Source: Blastocladiella emersonii ATCC 22665
Lineage: Eukaryota > Blastocladiomycota > Blastocladiomycetes > Blastocladiales > Blastocladiaceae
Assembly (NCBI GenBank): GCA_025594325.1
Contig: JANHCV010000012.1
Span: 248,001 to 312,000, forward strand
DNA length: 64,000 nucleotides
Direction of reading: 5' to 3'
Part shown: piece by piece, positions 1 through 8,475 of the stretch
How the letters are laid out: each line of letters opens with the position of its first letter
Position numbering within the stretch: position 1 is the first letter of the stretch
Made by a program: the position numbers and the translations under genes
Notes under the pieces: model-generated
Told to the model about the DNA's origin: nothing
What the model saw: the letters and a program-made list of their open reading frames with translations, nothing else
The model's database searches: none

Positions 1-488
1 GCGCGCGCGTCGAGCGGCGGATCCCGGCGCCCTCCGTGTCGGCCGCAGCCTCGGCCATCACGGCATCTGCATCGCCGCCCGTGCCCGCGGCCTTGCGCCC
101 GCGCTTACGCGGAGCCGCCGCGCCGCCCGTCGCCGGGTCCTCGGCCTTGCGCTTGCGCGCGGTCGTGTCCTTCTTGTTGATGCGGGTGCGCGCCTGGCTC
201 AGCATCTCCGAGATGCGGCCCGCTAGCGTGCCCGTCTTGTCAAGCAGCTTCTCGAGCGCGTCGAGCCGGCGCAGGCCCTCGTTCTGGTCGGCTTCGAGTT
301 TGAGGCGGGCTTCCTCCTGTTGATGGGGTGATGGCGTGGGTGAGTGGATGCGGGTTTTAGGGATCAGAGCGGCGAAGGAAGGGTGAACGTACGCGAAGGC
401 GCGCGGCCTCGGCCTCCTCGGCCTGCTCGACCTCGGCGGCCGCCTTGGCGTCGGCCTCGTCAAAGGTCAGCGGGACCTCAACGACCAG
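1..488 (-). CDS. LSH/DDM1/Irc5-type SNF2 chromatin remodeller, N-terminal part (partial, runs off left edge)
   Basis: Two exons are visible on the minus strand: 488-393 and 316-1, joined by an intron (donor GTACGT at 392, acceptor CAACAG at 317) that keeps the frame. The peptide is acidic/Ala-Glu-rich and charged, then reads RLDALEKLLDKTGTLAGRIS followed by a Lys/Arg-rich stretch. The helical block resembles the segment just N-terminal to the SNF2 ATPase of LSH/HELLS/DDM1 proteins, nucleosome remodellers that promote DNA methylation and heterochromatin. The first exon is not resolved: an in-frame stop lies just upstream of 488, next to a plausible CTCGCAG acceptor. The ATPase domain would lie beyond the left edge. 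The family call rests on this short block and on a matching C-terminal helicase fragment at 19.6-20.7 kb, so it is moderate. Confidence 0.5.
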
Positions 489-896
489 CTGCGAGGTCGT
501 CTACACGGGGTCGGAGCGGGTCAGGGTCCTGAGCATGGAGCATGACGATGACGGCGGCCGGTAGTGCATACATCCTCGAGCTCCACGTCGGGACGCGGGT
601 GGTCCAGTTTGCCTGTCATGGTCATGGTTGGCGATCCGTGCAAGGAGACGGTGTATCGACGACGCAGACGAAGACGAAGACGAAGACGAAATGCGGACGT
701 GAGTTTCAAAAAGCGCATAGCACCGGGTCACGCTGGGTCAGCTGACGCAAACGCACCGCGGGCCGCGCCACGCGACGGTCGCGTTCCATCGCCATCGCCG
801 TCGCAGCGTCCAATCGCAGCAGCGGCATCACCACGAAGCATACCCCCGCCGACTCTCCATGAAACTTGCCCGCTAGAGCGGCCCCACGTCATCAAA
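489..896. other. Divergent intergenic region between the SNF2-like gene and the LRR gene
   Basis: No convincing gene lies here. It separates two divergently transcribed genes and should contain both promoters and perhaps the missing first exon of the left gene. A short hexanucleotide microsatellite (GACGAA repeats) sits near 662-690. Long open frames across it look like GC-rich shadow reading frames. Confidence 0.5.
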
Positions 897-2507
897 ATGG
901 TCAAGCTCACGCCGCTGTTCGTCTCGGAGCACGCCGCGCAGCACCTGCAGGAGATCACCAAGCTCGAACTGAACGGCAAGGAGATTGACGCGATCGAGGA
1001 CATCAGCGCGCTCGTGAACCTGCGCGTGCTCGAGCTCGAGGACAACCGGCTCGACAACGACGCGCTCGAGGGTCTGTCGCACAACGCGGCGCTGACCAAA
1101 CTCAACCTCAAGAAGAACGCGCTCGAGTCCTTCGCCGGGCTCGACAAGCTGCACAAGCTGATTGCCCTCAAGGTGCCGCACAACGCCATCACGCGGTTCA
1201 GCACCCACCTGCTGTCGCTCAAGCACCTCAAGGCGCTCGTCGCCAACGACAACCAGATTGCGCGCATCGAGAACCTCGGCCACTGCACCGAGCTCGAGAC
1301 GCTCGTCATTGCCGGGAACAAGATCTCGGAGCTCAAGAACCTCGCTGCCCTCAAGCAGCTCAAGGCGCTCAACGCCGGCCACAACCCGATCCGCGAGATC
1401 CCGGACCTGCGCGTGCACGAGCACCTCGAGCAGCTGCGCCTCAACAGCTGCAAGCTGACCTCGGTCCCAGACACGATCCGGTACAACCCGGCGCTCAAGA
1501 TCGTCGACCTCGGCAACAACCTCATCACCAGCTACTCGGAAATCGTCAACCTCGCCGCCCTGCCCAACCTCATCAACCTCACCCTCAAGGGCAACCCGCT
1601 GTGCAACGAGCCCGACTACGAGACCCGCATCAAGGCCCTGTTCCCGACCCTCCGCATCCTCGACAACAAGCGCTTCGATCCGAAATACCTCAGCATCAAG
1701 CAGAAGCGCGCCGGGTACAAGATGAAGCAGGCCATCAAGAAGACGGGCGTCAAGCCCGCCAAGCGCCACCGCCGCGGCGACCGTGACGCAGGGTCCGCCT
1801 CCGACACGGGCGCGACCAGCGACACTGGTGCCGCGCCCGCTCGTGGCGGCGACGACGAGGACGCTATGGACGTGGACGGCGACGCGCCCAAGCCTGCCAC
1901 CGCCGTCGACCGCGCGCCCAAGCCCCCGCGCTGCCCGCGGTCCGATGTCGACAACGGCGACGAGTCGGCCGCGTCCGCCGGCGCCGCGTCGTCGGACCCC
2001 GCCGAGCCCCGCGCTAAGCGCCAGCGCACCGCGCCACCCGCCAAGGCGGCGGCCGCCGAGGTCCCCGCCAAGAAGGCGGTGCCCGAGAAGAAGCCGACGG
2101 CGGTCAAGGACGGCAAGCAGAACCAGAAGCAGCAGCAGGGCAAGAAGCAGCCCGCCGCCGGCAAGGACGGCAAGCAGAAGCAGCAGCAGCAGGCCAAGCG
2201 CCCCGCGGCCAACGGGCCCGTCGGCAAGGGCCGCCTGCGGTCCGAGACTTCCCTGTCCGCGCCCGCCAAGCCCGCGCCCGCCGCCGCCGCCGAGCCACCA
2301 GCAGTACCCGCGGCAGCCCCTGCGCCCGCGGCCGACGCGAGCGCGAGTGCCGTCGTGGCGCCACCAGCGAACATCACGGGCGTCCTCGCCGTCGAGAACC
2401 GCCGCCCGCAGCTGTCCACGGCGCGCAAGCAGCAGGTCCTGTTCGAGCTCGAGAAGGCGGCCGAGGCCGCGAACGATGATGGGCTCGGCGTCGGTGGATG
2501 GGATTAG
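897..2507 (+). CDS. SDS22-like leucine-rich repeat protein with basic low-complexity tail
   Basis: Single-exon frame of 536 aa. The start at 897 (MVKLTPLFVSEH) is chosen because the LRR homology begins directly after it; the open frame runs further upstream but through simple sequence. Residues about 20-260 form consecutive SDS22-class LRRs (LxxLxLxxNxI spacing), closed by an LRR-cap-like block (NPLCNEPDYETRIKALFPTL). The rest is a disordered tail rich in Ala, Pro, Lys and Gln with nuclear-localisation-like KPAKRHRRGDR. SDS22-class LRRs are protein-interaction scaffolds, often phosphatase-1 or nuclear regulators; the partner here cannot be told. TAG stop at 2505-2507. It is divergent from the SNF2-like gene. 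Confidence 0.8.
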   Translation: MVKLTPLFVSEHAAQHLQEITKLELNGKEIDAIEDISALVNLRVLELEDNRLDNDALEGLSHNAALTKLNLKKNALESFAGLDKLHKLIALKVPHNAITRFSTHLLSLKHLKALVANDNQIARIENLGHCTELETLVIAGNKISELKNLAALKQLKALNAGHNPIREIPDLRVHEHLEQLRLNSCKLTSVPDTIRYNPALKIVDLGNNLITSYSEIVNLAALPNLINLTLKGNPLCNEPDYETRIKALFPTLRILDNKRFDPKYLSIKQKRAGYKMKQAIKKTGVKPAKRHRRGDRDAGSASDTGATSDTGAAPARGGDDEDAMDVDGDAPKPATAVDRAPKPPRCPRSDVDNGDESAASAGAASSDPAEPRAKRQRTAPPAKAAAAEVPAKKAVPEKKPTAVKDGKQNQKQQQGKKQPAAGKDGKQKQQQQAKRPAANGPVGKGRLRSETSLSAPAKPAPAAAAEPPAVPAAAPAPAADASASAVVAPPANITGVLAVENRRPQLSTARKQQVLFELEKAAEAANDDGLGVGGWD

Positions 2508-2699
2508 GTGGTGCCCGGGAGGGATATATACATAGGATACATGCCACACGCGGAGTGAGACAGACAGTTGAGTTGTGACGTGCAGGCGGCGAGCGCGTCG
2601 TTCAGTCGCACCCGCTCTCACTCACCTCTAGCTCCCCAACCCAGCTAGACAGCACATGCATCGCCACTTGATGAAACTTGGAGAGCACCGAGCACTTAG

Positions 2700-4710
2700 T
2701 CCGTAGGCAAGGACCTCATCGAGCCGCTGAGCCGGTTCCTTCCCGCCGGCAGGCGCAGCAGCAGCGGTTGAAGGGTTGGTCGCCCTGTGCCAGCAGACCC
2801 ACCAGCCGCAGCACTCGCCGCGTCTTGTACAGTCCGTCGTGGCCACTCAATTTCGCTAAGCAGCTGAGCCCGCGCTCGTTGACGCAGTCACCGGCGGCGT
2901 GTGCTGAATCCACGCCGCGACGAACTCGCAGTGTGGGCAATGCTAAAAGGTCAAGCGCATGACGGCGAGATTCGTCCAGCTGGCGGCATGCAACTTTACG
3001 CGTGGCATGTGCGCAACTATTGTCGTTTGCAGCCAAAATGCAACTGGCTTGCTCCCGTGGCTGATACCCGGGTGCTATCCCGGCCTGATAATTGTGTGGC
3101 GCCAGTGTGGCGCCACACGTCGCGGTGACCGCTTTCGCGCTCGCTCGGCCCCTCGCGATCTTCCAGTTGCTCAATAAAATCGCATGAACTTCATGCAGCA
3201 CTTGCAGCAACGTCATTGCGTGCTCAGCGGCCAAGCACTGCGCAGGATCCCACGCCGCGTCGCTGGAGCTGGCCGAGCGGCCGGAGCTCGCGAGCGCGCC
3301 GCCCACGCCAACGACCACGATCTCGGGCGCAGAAGCATGATCGGCGAAGAACTGGATGCTTGAGCTCGTGACGCTGCTGTCGGTGAGGTCAAACTTGCGA
3401 GCCTCAGTGAGCATCGCGGCGGGGTTGCCCGCGCGCAAGTCCTGGATCGCGTTCGATCCGTCGCCGGATACGTTCGGCAGCACGAGCGCCGCGCAACCTT
3501 TGGACACGCCCGCTCGTGCGTTGCGCAGCACGCGGTCGATGCCACGTTCGACTCGCGAACCATGCGCATCGGCTAGTTCAGAGTCCGCGGCCGCGCGAGT
3601 GCGAGTTTCGCAGCACGAGCAAGATCTTGAGTGTCACCGCTTGCGGCGGGACGAACCGGCGCGTCGCCTACAGTACGCGTGCGTGTCCTGCAGGTTCGCA
3701 ACGTACAAGAGCGAGTAGTAGTTCTCGGGCATGGTGGCGCCGAACACAACGTTGCTTCTAGCACATCTTGAACGCTGAGAGGGCAGGCTAGGGGTTGAGC
3801 CCGGTCCGCGTTCGTCACGGCGTCCTGCACGCGGAGCACCTCGCCAAACACCATCAAGTCGGTTGAGAAACGAGTCAGTGGTCGACGCGCCGTTTACTCG
3901 CGATCCACACGAGCAACCCGATGAACAAACCAGCCGCGAGCATGGCGCTGATACTGAGAACAAAGTCACGCCGCAGACCAACGGCGGCCAAGAGCGCGAC
4001 CGCCGCTGAGCGACGTGGGGCCCGCTCACCTCACTCATTGAGAACCTCGCGCGCCGCGACAGGATCGAGCGCGGCGAGCACATTGGCGGTGCCTTACTGC
4101 TCGAGTTGCGCCACGTACCGCAGGTGCGCACCCCCGCGGGAAGGCAGGACGTAGCGATGCCGTCGGGCAATGTATCCGTGATTATGAGGTACGCCTCGAT
4201 AGCGCGCGGCGCGCCGAGCTGCGTCGCACGCGCTCGGCCTGTCGGGAGCCCGAGGCGACGGGCAGCGGAGCTGTCACGCAGCGACGAGTTCCGCTTGGTG
4301 GCGATCACGGCCGCCTTCACATGGCGTCCGAAAACCGCGGCGCGCCAACTCACTCGCCCGCGGGCCGCTCAAACAGCCGTCCAGGCAGCCGCATCAATGA
4401 GTGCCGCACTACTATCGATCGTCACGCTCACGCGACGATGCGTGGCCTCGGCCGGCTGCGGGTCGCGCGAGCAAGACGTGGCCCGCGACGAGTCGCAGCA
4501 TTTACGCGAGGTTTGAGCGTCCGTGGCCGCTCCGGCGCACTGCCAACGCCGCAAACGTTGCAGACTCTCGTCGGCCCGACAGAGTGTCGCTGAGCGGCTC
4601 ACGGCCGAGTCGCAGAAGGCCGACAAGGGTCCCTCGAGCGCGACGCGTCGCGCGAATCCGCTCACAGCGATCGTCAGTGACGCGAGGAGCAAGTTGCATG
4701 CAGAGAATTA
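2700..4710 (-). pseudogene. Decayed membrane receptor-like gene
   Basis: No intact frame exists, but coding-like segments follow one another on the minus strand in shifting frames. There is a hydrophobic start near 4690-4650 (LLASLTIAVSG). An ectodomain-like stretch (ITDTLPDGIATSC, about 4190-4140) follows. A clear transmembrane segment (SISAMLAAGLFIGLLVWIAS) ending in basic residues lies at about 3960-3900. Cytoplasmic-like stretches continue at 3860-3670 (NVVFGATMPENYYSLLYVAN) and 3530-3150. In-frame stops and frame changes separate the pieces. The order of leader or first TM, ectodomain, TM and cytoplasmic part suggests a sensor or receptor, but I do not recognise the family. It forms the left flank of the virus-like element. 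Confidence 0.45.
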
Positions 4711-5167
4711 TTAAGCTATTGCTTCATGGCAAGGGGAGGGAGCGATGGAGGCAGCGAGCGCTCGACACGGCCGCCGCGGCGCTCGCCAGTGATAATTCGT
4801 GGCACGTGACCGCGGAGTATCAGCCCGCCAGCAGCGGCGAAACTCATTTTGGCTGCAAACGACAATGCACCGATCTGTCGGAAGCCACGCTCTCCCGATT
4901 GGCGCAAATGAGCGGACGTGTGCTTCTTGCCCACTTCCACATCAACTTTCGTGGCTCACCTTTCTTACCGAACTCGCTCAACTTGCGGCACCCTTTTCCT
5001 CACTCCCAGAGTCTACTCGCAATGAGCTGTGCAGCTCACTTCTCGGCCAGTTCAAACACGACCGCGGTATCGACCTAACCGCGTTCGAGCTCAACATGCA
5101 GATCTGCGTGAACACAGCGCGCTGTAATCACGGTGTGGCGCTTCCTGACCAGCGACTCTGGGGTATT
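4711..5167. other. Intergenic flank of the integrated element, no gene seen
   Basis: Open frames here are short and overlap each other, with no coherent protein. The stretch separates the decayed receptor-like sequence from the left terminal inverted repeat. Confidence 0.4.
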
Positions 5168-5440
5168 CTCATTCATACCTGCCGTATCCCTATAGGGATA
5201 CGGCACGCGGCTGCCCTTAGGGACTTCGCCATCGAGTCGCGATTCACCCGGGGCTCCCAATTGAATTCCCGTTGCTTACCCCGAGTGACACGTCTCATTG
5301 CTTACCCCAAGTGAATGAATCCCCGTTGCTTACCCCAAGTGAATGCTATGAGTCATGCCGAAATCCTTAGGGATTTCGCCACCCGGACCGGAGGCCGAAG
5401 GCCGAAGCAGGTGGGCGGGCGGGCGGCGGCGGGCGGGTCA
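5168..5440. repeat. Left terminal inverted repeat
   Basis: It matches the reverse complement of 18405-18644. Shared blocks in order are CTCATTC, the 26-bp palindrome, CGCGGCTGCCCTTAGGGACT, TCATTGCTTACCCCAAGTGA, ATCCTTAGGGATTTCGCCAC and GGCCGAAGGCCGAAGCAGGT. The two arms differ by substitutions and small indels. The left copy contains three versions of a GTTGCTTACCCC(A/G)AGTGA unit against one in the right copy, so it has expanded internally. Confidence 0.85.
5180..5205. repeat. 26-bp perfect palindrome in left terminus
   Basis: Each half is TGCCGTATCCCTA, giving a perfect 26-bp palindrome. An identical palindrome occurs at 18608-18633 in the right terminus. Placement at both ends suggests a recombinase, resolution or protein-binding site; this is inference. 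Confidence 0.85.
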
Positions 5441-5634
5441 CGTGGATCACGTGCACATGAACGGCGCGGCGACGCGACCACGGAGTCACTCTACGACTTG
5501 GTCGGCGACTTGGTCGCGGCAATAGGCCCTTGAAGGCTCTCGGAATAATTCCACGAGAGGTCGGCGACTGGTCCAAGAACGCGAGCAGCGACCCAGGTCG
5601 GCGACCAGCCCCGGATGGCTCATCGTGGCCACCA

Positions 5635-5925
5635 CCTTTGAACCGTTCGCCGTAAGCCATAGACGGGACTGGACGGGACTGTCCATTGAAAACTCGCTCG
5701 GGCTAAGCAGTGGACGTCAGGACGTCACTAAGGGGGTGTTTTGAAAAGTTAGCAGGGAAAGGGGGGGGAAGTGACCACTCGAGTGACAACTTCCCCCCCC
5801 CTTTCGAGTCTGGAGAGGTCAAAGACCCCCTTCAGTCCCGTCCAGTCCCGTCCATGGCTTACCCCGAGCGAGTTTCAATGGACAGTCCCGTCCAGTCCCG
5901 TCCATGGCTTACAGCAAACGGTTTG
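5635..5925. repeat. Nested inverted repeats in left arm
   Basis: An outer inverted repeat pairs about 5635-5706 with 5856-5925 (shared core CAATGGACAGTCCCGTCCAG). Inside it, AAGGGGGT at 5730 pairs with the CCCCCTT ending at 5832. Innermost, a near-perfect stem of AAA, eight G and AAGT (5758-5772) faces ACTT, a C-run and TTT (5789-5804) around a short loop containing CTCGAG. The arrangement looks like a MITE-sized foldback inserted in, or evolved within, the arm. Confidence 0.7.
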
Positions 5926-6461
5926 ATGGAGCGGGCGGGGACGGCGGGTCCGTCCGTGGTTGGGGGTGCCAGGTCATGGAGGGTCAGGGCAGCCAGGTCA
6001 GGTGGGGGTCAGGCGGGGTCAGGTGACTGGGTCAGGTGACGGGGTCAGGCGGGGGTCAGATCAGGGGTCGGGTCGGGGGTGCCAGATCAGGGCCCTGTGA
6101 GGGATTTTTCGCTAACCCTGGCCCTATAAGAACCCCCCGCTCCCCCCGCCCTGAGAACTGCTCTTTGCCACTCACTATGAAAGCCATGTCACAGATTCAC
6201 TGCCTCAAGCCCTGCTCCAAGTGTATAGGCCATCTTTGCAATGCGCCCAATGCTTGCAGTAGGCTTCTGGTATGGGTGCATGGCCAACATTGTGGGTGGC
6301 CACTTCCCTATTCCTTTGGCTTGAGTTTTACAGGGCTATCTGCTTGTGCACAGCAATAGACTTGGTTGACTCCTGTCTTGGTCTGGATCATGGATGCTGC
6401 TTGGATTAGCTACCCATGCAGTGCTCTTTGATCCATTCCTCTCTCTCTCTCTCTCTCTCTC
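5926..6461. other. Left-arm low-complexity stretch without a supported gene
   Basis: G-rich short repeats (GGGTCAGG-type) run to about 6100, then CTATAAGA near 6125, which resembles a TATA box, and a CT microsatellite at about 6439-6461. A Cys-rich open stretch begins at 6178 (MKAMSQIHCLKPCSKC) but lacks the element's usual upstream motif, so I do not call it a gene. Confidence 0.4.
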
Positions 6462-6630
6462 TTTTGGGTGTGTTGGCGCTGTGTGGTTCGATGAGTCTCT
6501 GTGGGATACCAACGGTCTTCCACAGTCTTTTGGGTGTGTTGGCGCTGTGTGGTTCGATGAGTCACTGTGGGATACCAACAGTATTCCACAGGCTTTTGGG
6601 TGTGTTGGCGCTGTGTGGTTCGATGAGTAT
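6462..6630. repeat. 66-bp tandem repeat, about 2.6 copies
   Basis: Units begin at 6462, 6528 and 6594 (each TTTTGGGTGTGTTGGCGCTG...) and are nearly identical. The period is a multiple of three, so two frames stay open across the array, but no start with the element's promoter-like motif precedes it. Confidence 0.85.
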
Positions 6631-6858
6631 TAGCAATGATGCCTGCTCCGTGTTGGAACTCTGATTAGTGGCTGGCCACCATGAAAGGAGACCTCCAGCA
6701 TGGAGCAGTCTGGGAGGCGCTTGGCCAACGCTTCCTGGACAGGGCGGAGCACCCCTTATTTCTACTTTATGTCATTGCCGTAGTGTGTCCCGTTGCTACG
6801 TCATGCCAGGTGTGTTGAACGCGTTTGTTGAATTAAACTTTGTTGGACTACTGTAACC

Positions 6859-7011
6859 ATGCGAGGCTGTATCAAAGAGATTGTTCCCCTGCCCAAGCCG
6901 CCGTGCGATCACTACGATGCTCCCAGCTGGGTCTACGACAATGAGCTGCTGTGGGCCCAAGTTGTGTACCCATGCTGCGGGCACAAGTACACATACCGGC
7001 GGGTAGTCTGA
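6859..7011 (+). CDS. Small Cys/His-containing element protein (50 aa)
   Basis: A short frame starting MRGCIKEIVPLPKPP and ending YPCCGHKYTYRRVV. It begins directly after TTTGTTGGACTACTGTAACC, which fits the upstream motif seen before other genes of the element (T-rich tract, then ACTGTAA, then ATG). Cys and His residues near both ends (C4, C18, H20 and the CCGH block) could form a small zinc knuckle; this is inference. It converges with the minus-strand 51-aa frame at 7062-7217. Homology is unknown. Confidence 0.5.
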   Translation: MRGCIKEIVPLPKPPCDHYDAPSWVYDNELLWAQVVYPCCGHKYTYRRVV

Positions 7012-7061
7012 GAGCGACCAGTAAAGGCTTCAAGGTAGCTAACCAAGTTAACTTGAAGGAT

Positions 7062-7217
7062 CTATTCAAAGCAGACAGTGTACACAACCTTGGCACCTGG
7101 CAGGGCCACGTCGCGGATGGCCGTGTAGTTGGCTGTTGACTGGGGGCCCAGACGGCCAGTCCAAGGGATGCTCGTGGAAGGTGCGCGGGGCGTTGATGCA
7201 GTAGAGCCAGTATTCAT
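7062..7217 (-). CDS. Small unknown element protein (51 aa)
   Basis: Frame starting MNTGSTASTPRAPSTSIPW, Ser/Thr/Pro-rich at first, then a hydrophobic beta-like end (DVALPGAKVVYTVCFE). The start is chosen as the first ATG after stops TAG TAA. No known domain is seen. It lies downstream of the small membrane protein gene on the same strand and converges with the plus-strand frame at 6859. It could be a minor virion component or a chance frame. Confidence 0.35.
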   Translation of the reverse strand: MNTGSTASTPRAPSTSIPWTGRLGPQSTANYTAIRDVALPGAKVVYTVCFE

Positions 7218-7271
7218 TGTCCTGTGTCTTACTATGCCTTTGCAGAAAGAATTTAAAGCACATGTTGTTGC

Positions 7272-7373
7272 TTACTCTACAACGCGGAATACTTTGCTTG
7301 TGTACCCGACAATGGCCAGGTTGGCTACGAGGATCAGGGCGTTGGTCGCAACAAGGAGCGTCTCGAGGATCAT
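7272..7373 (-). CDS. Tiny single-span membrane protein (33 aa)
   Basis: Frame beginning MILETLLVATNALILVANLA and ending in a short polar tail (SKVFRVVE). Nearly the whole first two thirds is one hydrophobic helix. The upstream sequence, TTTTATTGTTGTCTTACTGTAAAC immediately before the ATG, matches the element's shared promoter-like motif closely; that is the main reason to accept such a short gene. Small membrane proteins are common in polinton-like viruses and may act in virion membranes or lysis; the role here is inferred only. Confidence 0.5.
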   Translation of the reverse strand: MILETLLVATNALILVANLAIVGYTSKVFRVVE

Positions 7374-7404
7374 GTTTACAGTAAGACAACAATAAAAGTC
7401 AACG

Positions 7405-8148
7405 TCAGATGAACGCAAGCTCGACGTAGAAGGGTTGGCCGAGAAAGTCAACAGAGCGCAGGCTCTCGTCTACCACGTCAATGTCAATACAGTCAATCTG
7501 CTGGGCCTGTCCCTGCGCGTCAAAGCGAAAGTAGTCACCCATGTGTGGTCGATGCTCAAACCAGCTGCCAAAGGGTTGCGTGACATGGATGCTACAAAGT
7601 ACGCCGTTGTCTTGTGGGTAAGCGCTGTACATGTTGTCTGCGAGCCAGGTACCCAGGTTGCGCGAGTAGATGTGAAGCAGGTTGATGGGCGAGATGTTGA
7701 CCAGCGCCGACGCGTACTGGACCTTGCTGTAGCCATACGCTCCAACAAAGCCCATGTGGACGTTCAGCGACGCCGTCCCTGTTCCAATTGTAAAGTCGAC
7801 CGTGTCGTTGGCCAGGCGCATCTTCTGGGTAGTCGAGTCAACCTGGACGTCCCAGGTGCCCTGCCAGAGGTACGCCAAGGGCGCGTTGTTGAGCAGGCTC
7901 TTGAGCGTGGCTGTGAACGTATCGACTGTGTAGTTGCCGTCGGGGACTGTGATGGTGCCAGGGAACGTCAGCGCGCCTCGGCTCTGGGTCAGGTACACTT
8001 TGTTGGCCTTGGAGTTGACCGTGTGCCAGCTGTTGCAGAGGTACGCCGAGTTGACCTTGACGCCGCGCACGGACAGGGGTCGTGGCAGGTACAGGATGCC
8101 GTTCTTGAGGTCGCGGCTGCAGATGGTCAGCGTCTTGTACTCGGACAT
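7405..8148 (-). CDS. Putative penton / minor capsid protein
   Basis: 247 aa, intronless, beginning MSEYKTLTICSRDLKNG. It is rich in predicted beta strands with few charged helices. The ending IDIDVVDESLRSVDFLGQPF followed by YVELAFI resembles the closing strands of single jelly-roll penton proteins in polintons, virophages and polinton-like viruses, where such pentamers fill capsid vertices. It sits next to the capsid and ATPase genes on the same strand, the usual context for a penton gene. An upstream AATAAATTGTTGTCTTTGTTTAA is compatible with the element's T-rich start motif. The fold assignment is by pattern, not by alignment; another minor virion protein is the alternative. Confidence 0.6.
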   Translation of the reverse strand: MSEYKTLTICSRDLKNGILYLPRPLSVRGVKVNSAYLCNSWHTVNSKANKVYLTQSRGALTFPGTITVPDGNYTVDTFTATLKSLLNNAPLAYLWQGTWDVQVDSTTQKMRLANDTVDFTIGTGTASLNVHMGFVGAYGYSKVQYASALVNISPINLLHIYSRNLGTWLADNMYSAYPQDNGVLCSIHVTQPFGSWFEHRPHMGDYFRFDAQGQAQQIDCIDIDVVDESLRSVDFLGQPFYVELAFI

Positions 8149-8166
8149 TTAAACAAAGACAACAAT

Positions 8167-8433
8167 TTATTGTACGGCCGTGCCTGTGTCGTCGGCGTCT
8201 GCTTCAAAAATCTCGCTCGTTGGTCGGTTGTACCAGGTGTGAATGTCTTGGGCGAGGTCGGCGCCCTTGGTCACCATCTGCGCAATGGAGCTCACGGCGG
8301 GGTTGTGCGACCGCTCAAAGAACTTGGACACGGTCTTGACGCCCTTGAGCACGGTTGGCATGTGTTTGTTGACAAAGGACCCGACTTGGCCAAGCACGTT
8401 GCTAAAGTTGGTCCATAGGTTGCAGAAGATCAT
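8167..8433 (-). CDS. Small virion-like amphipathic protein (88 aa)
   Basis: Starts MIFCNLWTNFSNVLGQVGSF. The N-terminal half is an amphipathic helix-rich region with Gly and aromatic residues; the C-terminal end is acidic (EIFEADADDTG). In adenovirus-like and polinton-like viruses, a short gene beside penton and major capsid often encodes a membrane-active or cement protein. Here it lies between exactly those two. A T-rich tract and GTTAAAC occur just before the ATG. No sequence homology is claimed; the role is inferred from size, composition and position. Confidence 0.5.
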   Translation of the reverse strand: MIFCNLWTNFSNVLGQVGSFVNKHMPTVLKGVKTVSKFFERSHNPAVSSIAQMVTKGADLAQDIHTWYNRPTSEIFEADADDTGTAVQ

Positions 8434-8475
8434 GGCGGGGTTTAACTCTACGCAAGAAAAAAAAGGACAGGGCCG

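Noticed and set aside
873-2621. Long minus-strand open frame (582 aa) opposite the LRR gene
   Set aside because: It is a mirror frame of GC-rich LRR codons; composition is repetitive Leu/Val/Glu/Arg with no domain logic, while the plus strand has clear LRRs.
6462-6630. CRISPR-like array
   Set aside because: Only 2.6 near-identical 66-bp units directly abutting, with no spacers; it is an ordinary tandem repeat.
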